Assembly (NCBI GenBank): GCA_023958095.1
Contig: JAMLGJ010000008.1
Coordinates: 1-64,000, forward strand
Direction: 5' to 3'
Source of the DNA: Microthrixaceae bacterium
Lineage (GTDB): Bacteria; Actinomycetota; Acidimicrobiia; Acidimicrobiales; Microtrichaceae
Length of the DNA: 64,000 nucleotides
The position numbers and the translations under genes are program-made. The notes under the pieces were generated by a model, which was given only the letters and a program-made list of their open reading frames with translations, made no database searches and was not told where the DNA came from. Below, one piece after another: positions 25,698-34,464 of the stretch; positions within the stretch are counted from its first letter, which is position 1; each line of letters opens with the position of its first letter.

Positions 25698-26561
25698 ATG
25701 GCGAAGGACGACCCCACCCGACCGGACCGCAACCGACGCTTCGAGGACAAGGTCGTGTTCATATCGGGCGCGGCACGCGGCCAGGGGCGGAGCCACGCCG
25801 TGGGCTTCGCACGCGAGGGGGCGCGGATCATCGGGGTCGACATCTGCTCGGACCTGGAGCACGCGCCCTATCCGGGAGCCACCGAGGAGGACCTGGCGGA
25901 GACGGTTCGCCAGGTCGAGTCCGTCGGCGGAGCGATGCACGCCGAGGTGGCCGACGTGCGCGACTACGCCGCCACGAGGTCGGCCCTGCGTTCTGGGGTG
26001 GAACGCTACGGACGCCTCGACGCGATCCTCGCGAACGCTGGTTCCTACGCCCCGATGCCGGTGCAGTACGTGGACACGGACTCCTGGGACGAGACCGTCG
26101 CGGTGAACCTGACCGGGGTGTTCCACACCGTCAAGGCCGGGGTCCGCACCATGGTCGAACAGGACGAGGGTGGAGCCGTGGTGATCACCTCGTCCACCGC
26201 AGGACTCAAGGGGTTCTACGGGGCCCCCGCCTACAACGCAGCCAAGCACGGACTCGTCGGGCTCATGCGTTCGCTCGCGCTCGAACTCGCCCCCAACCGC
26301 ATCCGGGTCAACTCCGTGCACCCCACCTCGGTACGGACCCCGATGATCATCAACGACGTGTTCCCCCAGCTGGTCCGCATGGACCTCGAGAACCCGACCG
26401 TGGACGACGCGGCGGACTTCCTCGCACCCCAGCAGGCCATCGACGTGCCCTGGATCGACCCGGAGGACATCACGAACGCGATGCTGTGGCTCTGCTCCGA
26501 CGAAGCACGCTACGTGACCGGGGTGGCGCTGCCCATAGACGCCGGCGCGCTGCTCAAGTAG
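25698..26561 (+). CDS. Mycofactocin-type SDR oxidoreductase
   Basis: This 287-residue SDR belongs to the actinobacterial group with tightly held NAD, often linked to mycofactocin. Marks are ISGAARGQGRSHAVGFAREG, VDICSDLEHAPYP (the insertion after strand 2), LANAGSYAPM, TSSTAGLKGFYGAPAY with Ser and Tyr, NAAKHG with Lys, and VHPTSVRTPMI. No Shine-Dalgarno is seen; TAGGTT (25685-25690) ends 7 nt before the ATG, as expected for a leaderless transcript. No mycofactocin biosynthesis genes lie in the window. The substrate is probably an alcohol or carveol-like compound, which is inference from family. Confidence 0.88.
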   Translation: MAKDDPTRPDRNRRFEDKVVFISGAARGQGRSHAVGFAREGARIIGVDICSDLEHAPYPGATEEDLAETVRQVESVGGAMHAEVADVRDYAATRSALRSGVERYGRLDAILANAGSYAPMPVQYVDTDSWDETVAVNLTGVFHTVKAGVRTMVEQDEGGAVVITSSTAGLKGFYGAPAYNAAKHGLVGLMRSLALELAPNRIRVNSVHPTSVRTPMIINDVFPQLVRMDLENPTVDDAADFLAPQQAIDVPWIDPEDITNAMLWLCSDEARYVTGVALPIDAGALLK

Positions 26562-26611
26562 GTGCTCCGCTCTCTCCCCGGGGGCGCGCCCCGTGGAGGG
26601 GATCCCACCAC

Positions 26612-26617
26612 TACCGT
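26612..26617 (+). promoter_or_regulatory. -10 box TACCGT, leaderless TlpA-like gene
   Basis: TACCGT ends 7 nt before the ATG at 26625. The GTGGAGGGG further upstream is too far from the ATG to act as its Shine-Dalgarno. The same hexamer precedes the PhoH-like gene. Confidence 0.45.
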
Positions 26618-26624
26618 TCCGACC

Positions 26625-27158
26625 ATGAGACGACCACTCGTGCTGCTCACCCTCGTGGCATCCGTCTCGGTGGCCGCCTCCGCATGCGGCAGCGACGACG
26701 GCACCGCGAGCTCCGCGCCCGGGGCATCCGAACAGGCGGAGTCCGACGCCCCGGTCGAGATGATCGACGTGGCCACCGGTGAGACCTCGACTCTCGACGA
26801 CGCACTCACACCGACCGATGGCAAGCCGCTGCTCGCGTGGTTCTGGGCTCCCTTCTGCCCCACCTGCAGGGGAGAGGCCCCCGAACTCGACGCATTCATG
26901 GCCGAGAACTCGAACAGGGTGACCATGGTCGGCGTGGGCGCCCGCAACGACCTCGAGTACGCCGAGGAGTTCCTCGGGACCACCGGGGTCTCGAACTTCC
27001 CGTTGCTCTGGGATGCCAGCGGTGAGTCCTGGGGCGACAACGCGGTGGCCGCACAGCCCTACATGATCCTGTTCGACTCCGAGGGAGAAGAGGTCCAGCG
27101 CTGGCCCGGAGGGGCATCGGTGGTGCAGATCGAGAACGCCCTGGCCGAGCTCGGCTGA
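26625..27158 (+). CDS. TlpA/ResA-like thioredoxin lipoprotein
   Basis: This 177-residue lipoprotein has signal LVLLTLVASVSVAA and lipobox SAC. The extracellular thioredoxin fold has the redox motif WAPFCPTCRGEAPELD (CxxC) and the cis-Pro strand AAQPYMILFDSEG. Such proteins reduce apocytochrome c or copper chaperones, or act in general thiol exchange outside the cell. An acidic Ser/Ala linker separates the anchor from the domain. It is probably leaderless. It follows the mycofactocin-type SDR but with a separate promoter, so is functionally independent. Confidence 0.88.
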   Translation: MRRPLVLLTLVASVSVAASACGSDDGTASSAPGASEQAESDAPVEMIDVATGETSTLDDALTPTDGKPLLAWFWAPFCPTCRGEAPELDAFMAENSNRVTMVGVGARNDLEYAEEFLGTTGVSNFPLLWDASGESWGDNAVAAQPYMILFDSEGEEVQRWPGGASVVQIENALAELG

Positions 27159-27222
27159 GCCCGCCCACCGGCTCGCCCCGCCACGACCACACGGCCGGTA
27201 GCGCCGAACTCGACGCGACCCC

Positions 27223-28233
27223 TCAGGTGAGCGGCACGTAGCCGGGAACCCCGCGGTGCGGGCTGTCCAGGTAGACCTTCGCCTCGGGGGACCCTCCGAG
27301 GCGGCCGTGGCTCCAGCGGATCTCCACGTGACCCCGCACGACCACCGAGGGTCCGTCGCCGGTGTGGCACACCGCTGCTGACCAGGACACACGGGGCTGG
27401 CCGGCGGGTTCGGGCTCCACCGAGAACTCCTCCAGGTCCCAGGTGCGCGTCCAGTCCCACGGGGTGGCCACGCGGATGCGCAGGTTCTCACCGGATCCGG
27501 TGCCGAGCACGAAGTACGGCGCGGCCGACAACCGCAGCAGCCTCCAGAGCATGGAGCGACGCCGTGCAGGCGTGTCCAGTGCCGCGTTCCAGCGCCGGGC
27601 CGATTCCCGGGCGACCGCCTCGGCGAGTTCGGCATAGGCGGCGGTGATGCGCTCCGAGCCCACCTCGCGGGCACCCGCCAGCACGGCTCGGTCGGCGGAA
27701 TCGAGCATGTTCACATCGGAGGGGAGCCGTTCCCCGCCGTCGATGAGCCGGCGCAGTTCCTCGTAGTGGTGCTGGTGCTGGGCAGGCGCCACCTCCGCGA
27801 ACCAGTCGCCGCCACGCGGCGCGGGGTCTCCCGCCAGGCAGCGTTCGAACAGTGCCCTGGGCGAGGTGTTGTGGAGCACCTTGGACAGGTACTTGCAGGA
27901 CACCAGGTAGACGTGGTCGATGCGCAGGTCGGCGGGCACCGGGTTGTCAGCGGGATCGCGGTGGGGGCCCTTCCACTCCACGAGTGCCGGCGGCCTGCCA
28001 CGCAGGGCGTCACCCGCCCGCAGCAATGCCCTCCCGTTGTTGAACGCCGCCAGGAAGGCCCCGTGGTGCTCGCGCTGGGCCCAGGCGTCGGCGATCCGGT
28101 CCCAGGTCTGCTGCGAGACGCCGGACATCGCATCCGGTGGGCCCGGCGCCGCCAGCAGATCCGAGGGTTCGGACGCGCCGAGGGTGCCCAGGCCCGTGAC
28201 CACCTCGGTCACCTCGGTGAGCAGCGAAGCCAC
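27223..28233 (-). CDS. Conserved hypothetical protein, possibly nuclease-like
   Basis: I recognise no named family for this 336-residue protein. Distinctive segments are ALVEWKGPHRDPADN, DLRIDHVYLVSCKYLSK, VLHNTSPRALFERCLAGDPA, and, near the C-terminus, VEIRWSHGRLGGSPEAKVYL. The acid-strand-(x)K pattern in DLRIDHVYLVSCKY is reminiscent of PD-(D/E)XK nuclease cores, and EWKG gives another E-x-K, but this is a weak resemblance. There is no signal peptide or membrane helix. It lies 16 bases downstream of the ABC permease gene on the same strand and may be cotranscribed. No methylase or defence gene is nearby. Confidence 0.7.
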   Translation of the reverse strand: MASLLTEVTEVVTGLGTLGASEPSDLLAAPGPPDAMSGVSQQTWDRIADAWAQREHHGAFLAAFNNGRALLRAGDALRGRPPALVEWKGPHRDPADNPVPADLRIDHVYLVSCKYLSKVLHNTSPRALFERCLAGDPAPRGGDWFAEVAPAQHQHHYEELRRLIDGGERLPSDVNMLDSADRAVLAGAREVGSERITAAYAELAEAVARESARRWNAALDTPARRRSMLWRLLRLSAAPYFVLGTGSGENLRIRVATPWDWTRTWDLEEFSVEPEPAGQPRVSWSAAVCHTGDGPSVVVRGHVEIRWSHGRLGGSPEAKVYLDSPHRGVPGYVPLT

Positions 28234-28248
28234 CCGCGTCGTCCCGGG

Positions 28249-30918
28249 CTACTCGGTGGCGATCGCCTGGAGCACATCCAGGCGAGCCGCGCGCCGCGCG
28301 GGGAGGATGGCGGCGAAGATGCCCGCCAGTGCGGCGAGCACCATGATCACCACGAGCTGCACCACCGGCAGCCGCAACTGCAACAGCCCGGGGTCGTCCG
28401 CGGTGATCGCGTAGGCCAGTGCCACCGCGAACGCGATGCCCACGACCATCCCCAGGAGGGTGCCGAACACCGCCACGATGGCGGCCTCGGTGCGCACGGT
28501 CCAGCGAAGCTGGCGTTTCGACATGCCCACTGCCCGCAGCAGCCCGAACTCGCGTGTGCGTTCGAGCACCGAGAGCGAGAGCGTGTTCGCGATTCCGATC
28601 AGGGCGATGATCACCGCGAGTGCCAGGAGTCCGTAGATGACCGCCACGAACACGTCGATGAACGCCGTCTGGGACTCCACGAACTCCCGGCGGTCCTGCA
28701 CCACCACGTCCGGGCGGTCCGCGGTGAGCTGCTCGAGTTCCGCCTGTGCGGCCGCGCGCACCCCGGGGTCGTCCTCGGTGGCTATGTAGACCGCGAAGTC
28801 GATGTCGAAACCCGGCGGCGCGTTGGTCGAGAGGGTCTCGTTGGACAGGTAGAAGTCGTCGTCGGGGCCGAGCCCGTCGCTGTAGGTCGCGACCAGGGTC
28901 AGGTCCTGCTCACCGGTGGCCGAGAAGTACACCGGGATGGTGTCGCCGACCTCCCAGCCACGCTCCTCGGCGATCTCGTCACGTGCCGCGATGGCTGCTC
29001 CCGGGGATGCCTGTGGGTCACCCACGACATCGCCCAGATCGACGAGGTCGAAGAAGTTCGAGGGTTCGTAGCCGTTCGCGATCGCGTCCTCGCCCAACGG
29101 CGCGTCGTCACCGACACCGAAGATCGCCCCGGCCGAGGCGGCGTCCTCGTCGGGTGGGTCCGAGGCGGCATCCTGCTTCGCCTGTTGGATGCCGTACTCG
29201 TCGAGCAGGCGCAGGAAGCCGAACTTCACCGGTGAGACCTCGGTGATCCCGTCGATCTGGCCGGCTTCCTCGGAGACCACGGGGGGCACGCCGAGGAAGG
29301 AGAACTGCCCTGCACTCACGATCAGGTCGACCTCACCGAGGGCACCGTCGACCTCCTCGACCACACTGCTCTTGATCGAGGTGGCGAGGACCGCGATGAC
29401 CACCACGAGCGTGACCCCGATCGTGAGCGCAGCGGCGGTCGCCGCGGTGCGGCGGGGGTTCCGGGCCGCGTTCTCCGAGGCCAGGCGGGCGGTCATCGAA
29501 CCACGCGCGGTGAGGGGCCAGGCGAGGGCACGGCTCGCGGGACCTGCAAGGAGGGGCCCCAGGATGACCGCCACCGACAACATGATGCAGAGCAGACCCA
29601 CGCCCACGAACACGAGTTCGTTGCCCACGGCGGAGGTCAACCCGAGCGCGCTGCACACGATCCCCGCCACCAGGAACAGCGAGCCCCAGACCTTGCGCTG
29701 GATCGACAGGTCGGTGTGGTCCACCGCCACCTCGGTCATAGCGGCGACCGGCGGCACCCTCGAGGCGCGGATGGAGGGGATGACAGCTGACAACGAGGTG
29801 ACCACGATCCCCACACCGAAGGCCAGCAGCAGGGTCGACCCGGTCGGCCACGCGATTCCCCCGGTCACCGTGAAGGTCGAGCCGATGAGCGCCTTGATGG
29901 CGGTGGCGAGCAGTGTGCCCCCGACCAGACCCAGCAGCGATGCGATCACACCCACCAGGGCGGCCTCGGCCAGGGTCGCCACGACCACCTGGCGCCTGCC
30001 GGCACCGATCGCCCGGAGCAGCGCCGTCTCCTTCGTGCGCTGGGCGACGATGATCGAGAACGTGTTGTAGATGATGAACGAGGCAACCACCAGGGCGATC
30101 ACCCCGAACACGGTCACGACCGTGGTGAGGATCCCGACGAACTGGGCGAGCTGGTCCGCGTTCTGTTCGATCCACTCCTCGCCGGTGATCACCTGCTGGT
30201 CGGGCACCACGTCGGCCACCGCCGAGGCCAGCTCCTCCTGGGTGACGCCCTCCTCGGCGCCTGCGGCGACGTAGTTGTACTGGCCGGGCGCCCCCGCCAG
30301 CTCCTGGGCGACCTCATCGACGAAGTAGACGGGCTTCGCGCCGGGGATGTCGGTTCCCTCGTCGCCGAAGCCGACCAGGCCGACGAGTTCGAACTCGCGG
30401 GTCTCGTCCTGGCCCACGATCTCCGCGGTGTCACCCACCTCGAGCTCGGCGTCCGCGGCGGTCTTGAAATCCAGCGCCAGTTCGTCGGGAGCCTCGGGAC
30501 CGCGGCCCTCGGTGAGCACCCCGGGTCGGATCGGGTCGTCGATCCAGTTGTACACAAGGGTTGGCGGCCCGAACCCGGAGCCGGTGACCTTGCCGTCGGC
30601 ACCGACGAGCGAGACGGTGGCCGCCTCGACGACCCCGTACGCGGCGCGCACTCCCTCAGCGGTGCGCACCTGTTCCACCACCGCGGCTTCCAACGGTGGG
30701 CGGAACTCCCCGAAGTCGGTCTCCTGCACCTCGGGTGAACGCACGACTGCGTCGTAGCCGGAGTAGATGTCGCCGAAGAGCCCGTCGATCGAATCGTTGA
30801 GCACTCCTCCGAGCACCTGGGTGCCGGTGAGGAAGGCGATGCCCAGGATGACTGCGATCCCGGTCGTTATGAGACGGCGCTTGCGCGCCATCAGGTCCTT
30901 GAAGGCGACCTTCAACAT
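28249..30918 (-). CDS. MacB/FtsX-type ABC transporter permease
   Basis: This 889-residue permease with two tandem FtsX units is typical of Gram-positive lipoprotein or peptide efflux systems. The N-terminal helix (LITTGIAVILGIAFLTGTQV) precedes a first MacB-type extracellular domain. A helix group (VTVFGVIALVVASFIIYNTF) and a central helix block follow; then come a second extracellular domain and the last group (VFVAVIYGLLALAVIIALIG, with SVLERTREFGLLRAVG). ERTREFGLLRAVGMSKRQL is the family coupling loop. The ATPase partner ends 6 bases upstream. It probably uses ATP to move substrates at the outer leaflet; the substrate is unknown. Confidence 0.9.
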   Translation of the reverse strand: MLKVAFKDLMARKRRLITTGIAVILGIAFLTGTQVLGGVLNDSIDGLFGDIYSGYDAVVRSPEVQETDFGEFRPPLEAAVVEQVRTAEGVRAAYGVVEAATVSLVGADGKVTGSGFGPPTLVYNWIDDPIRPGVLTEGRGPEAPDELALDFKTAADAELEVGDTAEIVGQDETREFELVGLVGFGDEGTDIPGAKPVYFVDEVAQELAGAPGQYNYVAAGAEEGVTQEELASAVADVVPDQQVITGEEWIEQNADQLAQFVGILTTVVTVFGVIALVVASFIIYNTFSIIVAQRTKETALLRAIGAGRRQVVVATLAEAALVGVIASLLGLVGGTLLATAIKALIGSTFTVTGGIAWPTGSTLLLAFGVGIVVTSLSAVIPSIRASRVPPVAAMTEVAVDHTDLSIQRKVWGSLFLVAGIVCSALGLTSAVGNELVFVGVGLLCIMLSVAVILGPLLAGPASRALAWPLTARGSMTARLASENAARNPRRTAATAAALTIGVTLVVVIAVLATSIKSSVVEEVDGALGEVDLIVSAGQFSFLGVPPVVSEEAGQIDGITEVSPVKFGFLRLLDEYGIQQAKQDAASDPPDEDAASAGAIFGVGDDAPLGEDAIANGYEPSNFFDLVDLGDVVGDPQASPGAAIAARDEIAEERGWEVGDTIPVYFSATGEQDLTLVATYSDGLGPDDDFYLSNETLSTNAPPGFDIDFAVYIATEDDPGVRAAAQAELEQLTADRPDVVVQDRREFVESQTAFIDVFVAVIYGLLALAVIIALIGIANTLSLSVLERTREFGLLRAVGMSKRQLRWTVRTEAAIVAVFGTLLGMVVGIAFAVALAYAITADDPGLLQLRLPVVQLVVIMVLAALAGIFAAILPARRAARLDVLQAIATE

Positions 30919-30924
30919 GGCCGT

Positions 30925-31686
30925 TCAGTCCCCGAGGTGCTTCATGTAGTCGAGAACCGCCTCGGCGGTGGGGTCGGCGATCTCGTCGACGATCTGCCCG
31001 TCCACGAGGAACACCACCCGGTCGGCCCACGCAGCTGCCGTGGGGTCGTGGGTGACCATCACGATGGTCTGTTCGAGTTCGTCCACCGCGGCACGCATGA
31101 ACTCGAGGATCTCTGCGCCCGAACGCGAGTCGAGGTTGCCCGTCGGTTCGTCGGCGAAGATGATCTCGGGGCTGCCCGACAGGGCACGCGCCACGGCCAC
31201 ACGCTGCTGCTGTCCGCCAGAGAGCTCGCTCGGACGGTGCTCGAGACGGTCGGCGAGACCGACCGTGCGGACCACCTGGTCGACCCATTCACGGTCGGGC
31301 TTGCGCCCGGCCAGGTCCATCGGAAGGGTGATGTTCTCCCCTGCGGTGAGTGTCGGAATCAGGTTGAAGGCCTGGAACACGAACCCGATGGTGTCGCGCC
31401 GCAGGGCGGTGAGCTTCGCGTCGTCCAGGCTGTCGAGGTAGGTCTCGCCGATGAAGACGCGACCCGAGTCGAGGCGGTCGAGCCCTGCAAGGCAGTGCAT
31501 GAGCGTGGACTTGCCCGAACCCGAGGGTCCCATGATCGCGGTGAACCGGGCTCGTTCGAAGCTGACCGACACCCCGCTCAGGGCATGGACCGCGGAGTCG
31601 CCCTCGCCGTAGTCCTTGCGCGCATCAATGGCACCCGCGGCCACTGCGCGCTGGGTCGTCGTTCCGGTTCCGGTGGGGTCGCTCAC
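30925..31686 (-). CDS. ABC transporter ATP-binding protein (MacB/LolD type)
   Basis: This is a 253-residue ATPase. Walker A is MGPSGSGKSTLMHCLAGLD, the Q-loop FVFQAFNLIPTLTAGEN, the signature LSGGQQQRVAVARAL, Walker B with D-loop IIFADEPTGNLDSRSG, and the switch His VMVTHDP. The spacing and FQAFNLIP are typical of the MacB/LolD/FtsE group, which pairs with the FtsX-type permease encoded just downstream. The first 20 residues are a disordered Thr/Gly-rich leader. The two proteins form a mechanotransmission ABC complex in the cytoplasmic membrane. Confidence 0.92.
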   Translation of the reverse strand: MSDPTGTGTTTQRAVAAGAIDARKDYGEGDSAVHALSGVSVSFERARFTAIMGPSGSGKSTLMHCLAGLDRLDSGRVFIGETYLDSLDDAKLTALRRDTIGFVFQAFNLIPTLTAGENITLPMDLAGRKPDREWVDQVVRTVGLADRLEHRPSELSGGQQQRVAVARALSGSPEIIFADEPTGNLDSRSGAEILEFMRAAVDELEQTIVMVTHDPTAAAWADRVVFLVDGQIVDEIADPTAEAVLDYMKHLGD

Positions 31687-31769
31687 GGGTACGCTCCGAA
31701 GGGCTGGCTGGTCGACGGGCCTCGGACCGGGCCGTCTGGGTGGTCAACTCGGGAGAAGCGGGGCAGATG

Positions 31770-32618
31770 CTACCGCGTGACCGTGGCGAGGCCCGGTAGG
31801 GCATCCCCGGCGGCAACGGGTTGGAGCTGCTCGGCGTGGTGGGGCTTCCAGACTGCGGCCGACAGGGGTGGCACGGATGCGACGATCCACCGCGCCCAGC
31901 ACCGGGGATCGCCGCGGTTGAGCTGCCTCGCCATCCCCAGCAGCCGGCGTGCCTCGGCGTGACGCTGCAGCCGGGCTGCGGCCAGGCCACCCACGGTTGC
32001 GTAGCGAGCCAGCAGGTCCGCGGATGGGATGGGTGAGCAACCGAGGGTCGCGATCGCATCGGTGGCCCAGCGCAGCTGGCGCTCGTCCTCGGTCGCGGCG
32101 GTCACGGTGCCGGGTTCGAACCAGTCGAGGAGCGCCTCGGGCGTGCCCACCGCGACCCCGTCGGGATGGGCCCGGCGGCGGCGTACCAGGGCACCGGGCC
32201 GGGTGCACTGCGCGCCGGGGGGCACCTCGGTGCTCGAGTGGTCCCGGTGGTGCTGCACCCCGGTGCACGCCACGGAGTCGACGGGTCGACCCTGTTCGCC
32301 GGCGCTGCGGATGAGGCGCGCCACGCGTGCCAGCCAGTTGGGCCGGGCAACGGTGTCGGCATCGATGACGGTGACGAAGGCGCCCCTCGCGTGTTGCAGG
32401 CCGAGGCGGACCGCGTCGCTGCGAAGGGGAGTGGACACCAGGCGAACCCTGCGGTCGGCGACCGTGCGCACCGCCCGAAGTGTGCTGTCGGTGGATCCGG
32501 TGTCGACGACGACCAGCTCGAGGTCCGCGAACGTCTGGGCGAGTACGGACACGACTGACCGCCCCACGGTCTCGGCCCGGTTGTGGACCGGCAACACGAC
32601 GCTGAACACCGGAGTCAC
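31770..32618 (-). CDS. GT2-family glycosyltransferase
   Basis: This 282-residue inverting glycosyltransferase has a GT-A fold. The N-terminus FSVVLPVHNRAETVGRSVVS and ELVVVDTGSTDSTL bind the nucleotide sugar; the metal-binding acid motif is TVIDADTVARPNW. The second half is shorter than in most GT2 enzymes and lacks an obvious catalytic E/D-D-W region, though WATDAIATLGCSPIP could fill part of it. There are no membrane helices. It lies at the downstream end of an envelope-glycan cluster that also holds two membrane glycosyltransferases and two acyltransferases. Confidence 0.85.
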   Translation of the reverse strand: MTPVFSVVLPVHNRAETVGRSVVSVLAQTFADLELVVVDTGSTDSTLRAVRTVADRRVRLVSTPLRSDAVRLGLQHARGAFVTVIDADTVARPNWLARVARLIRSAGEQGRPVDSVACTGVQHHRDHSSTEVPPGAQCTRPGALVRRRRAHPDGVAVGTPEALLDWFEPGTVTAATEDERQLRWATDAIATLGCSPIPSADLLARYATVGGLAAARLQRHAEARRLLGMARQLNRGDPRCWARWIVASVPPLSAAVWKPHHAEQLQPVAAGDALPGLATVTR

Positions 32619-32662
32619 CGTCCACCATTGTGCTCGGGGTTGCCACCCGAGGCGCGGATGCG

Positions 32663-34258
32663 CTATGGGAGCGGCATCACCCGGTACACCGTGACGTTGC
32701 CCGAGGCTCCGATCCGCTCCAGATCGAGCGACCCGGCGAGCTGCTCACGTGTCCACAGGTGCCCGTACCGGGGAGCTTCGTCGATCCACACCAGGCAGGC
32801 CGGCTCGTCGGCGACCTGTTCCACGAGCACCTCGAGGTCGTCGGTGGGGGCGGTCGACTCCAGGGCGGTGCGCCGCGGGCTCCACTGCGCTTCCAGTTCG
32901 GGGTACAACGCGTTGGGCAGGTTGGAGTAGGTCTCGCAGTCATCCGGCAGCGTGTCGAGCACCGCGTCCGCGCGCACGTCGCGGAAGACCTCGCTGTTGT
33001 AGTTGCCGTCGAAGAACGGGTCCCCGGTTGCGAACGAGACGGTCGCGTAGGCGCCGGCAGCCAGGTTCGCCACTGCCCAGATCACCACCACGGCATGTCC
33101 CCGGCGGGCCCAACCGCCCGTGCGGTCGATGCGCGACAGGCCGGCCACCAGCACGAGTGCGAGCGCGAGCAGCGGGAAGTAGGCGGGGTTCAACAGGCGC
33201 AGCTCGAGGCGGTTGAGCGCGGTCGAGGAACGCACGTAGACCATGTAGAGCAGGTAGCCGAAGGCCGCTACCGCGAGCAGGCCACTCGGGGACCCGACCC
33301 AGGCGAGGAACGCCGCCGTGGTCGCCCGGAAACCCGCTGCGGGCACTCCGGCACGCAGCACCCGGTAGCCGAGCCACGCGGACACGACGAGGACCACCAG
33401 CGCGACAGCCGCCCAGAACTCGAGTGCTCCGGGCGCCACGCCCGGGAGCAACCACTGGCCCATGGTCGCCAGCACGTCGAACGCGTTCTCCAACGGACCC
33501 CGCGCCGAGGGTGTGCGCTCACCGGTGAACGTGCCGTCGATCGCGTGGTTCCGCAGCATCCAGGCCGCCGGGACGACGACCCCGAGCACTCCGTACGCCG
33601 CAGCGCCCAGCAGCCGCCGGCGCCACGTGTGCGTGGCATCGAACAGCAACCAGCCACACCCGAGTGCGAGCAGGTACAGCGACACGTAGCGGAGTCCGAA
33701 GCCCACCCAGACCGTCACCGAGGCCGCCGCCAGCCAGATCATCCGGTGCTCCCTGCGGTACCTGATGAGGCACCGCAACCAGACCAGCACCACCACCGCG
33801 AACGCGAGGTCGGTCATCAGCAGGTGGCCGAAACCGACAGTCGAGCTACCGAGCGCGATGACCGCGGTTCCCCAGCCCACGAGGCGACGGTCGGCCACGA
33901 CGGCTGCGAGGAGGCCATGGCCGACCAGCGTGGCGGCGGCGACGGTTGCGGCGTTGAGCGCCACCGCTGCGCCGAGGGCGTTGAGCGGTGTGAGCAGATC
34001 CACCAGGGCCATCAGCGCCGGCCACAACGGCGGCCAGATGGTGAGGGGGTCGTCGAGGAAGTACCCGAGGCCGTCGCCGTTGGCGATCGACTCGGCGATC
34101 GCCCGGTAGCCGACGCCGTCGTCGCCCACCGCGATGCCGCGCAGGTTGGCCACCAGCACCACCACGACGGACCCCAGGGCGAGCGCGAACACCCAGGGGG
34201 GAGTGCCGTCGGTGGCTTCGGGCCCGCTCCGGGCGAGGGAGCCCCCGGCCGCGTTCAT
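32663..34258 (-). CDS. Membrane glycosyltransferase (GT-C/PMT-like), copy 1
   Basis: This integral membrane protein of 531 residues has about 11-12 helices. After the first helix comes GIAVGDDGVGYRAIAESI, where the acidic pair corresponds to the GT-C catalytic Asp region, then DPLTIWPPLWPALMALVD. The soluble C-terminal domain contains LDTLPDDCETYSNLPNALY and CLVWIDEAPRYG. Enzymes of this type transfer a sugar from a polyprenyl-phosphate donor on the outer face of the membrane. It is paralogous to the gene at 34965-36614, with the same order of motifs. ATG 34258 follows a noncoding extension. Confidence 0.82.
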   Translation of the reverse strand: MNAAGGSLARSGPEATDGTPPWVFALALGSVVVVLVANLRGIAVGDDGVGYRAIAESIANGDGLGYFLDDPLTIWPPLWPALMALVDLLTPLNALGAAVALNAATVAAATLVGHGLLAAVVADRRLVGWGTAVIALGSSTVGFGHLLMTDLAFAVVVLVWLRCLIRYRREHRMIWLAAASVTVWVGFGLRYVSLYLLALGCGWLLFDATHTWRRRLLGAAAYGVLGVVVPAAWMLRNHAIDGTFTGERTPSARGPLENAFDVLATMGQWLLPGVAPGALEFWAAVALVVLVVSAWLGYRVLRAGVPAAGFRATTAAFLAWVGSPSGLLAVAAFGYLLYMVYVRSSTALNRLELRLLNPAYFPLLALALVLVAGLSRIDRTGGWARRGHAVVVIWAVANLAAGAYATVSFATGDPFFDGNYNSEVFRDVRADAVLDTLPDDCETYSNLPNALYPELEAQWSPRRTALESTAPTDDLEVLVEQVADEPACLVWIDEAPRYGHLWTREQLAGSLDLERIGASGNVTVYRVMPLP

Positions 34259-34347
34259 CCTGCCCCGCCCTGCATGGGACCAGTGTCCGCGGTGCCGTCC
34301 CGACGCGACAAGTCGGACCAACCCGCTTGCTCTGTCACATCAGGTGC

Positions 34348-34377
34348 TTGACGTTCGCGAACGCTGCTTGCTATAGT
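34348..34377 (+). promoter_or_regulatory. Strong sigma70-like promoter with two palindromes
   Basis: TTGACG (34348-34353) and TATAGT (34372-34377) are 18 bases apart, the best promoter in the window. The palindrome CGTTCGCGAACG (34352-34363) overlaps the -35/spacer, and TTGCTATAGTTAGCAA is centred on the -10. Both could be operators. Transcription would start near 34384, giving about 80 bases of leader before the small gene at 34465. Confidence 0.7.
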
Positions 34378-34464
34378 TAGCAACAGCAGCACTTCGGGTC
34401 GCAGCGTTGCGGACCGCACACGGTTCGCAGCAACCGACCCGGCAGGACCCCCCAAGGAGCAGAC

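Noticed and set aside
26579-26593. Hairpin CGGGG-GCGCG-CCCCG as terminator of the mycofactocin-type SDR
   Set aside because: The stem is only 5 bp and no T-run follows; such stems are frequent in DNA this rich in GC.
25170-27674. Long minus-strand open frame of about 830 codons
   Set aside because: It is antisense to an SDR, a thioredoxin and part of an unknown gene; composition is Arg/Gly/His-rich shadow sequence without domains.
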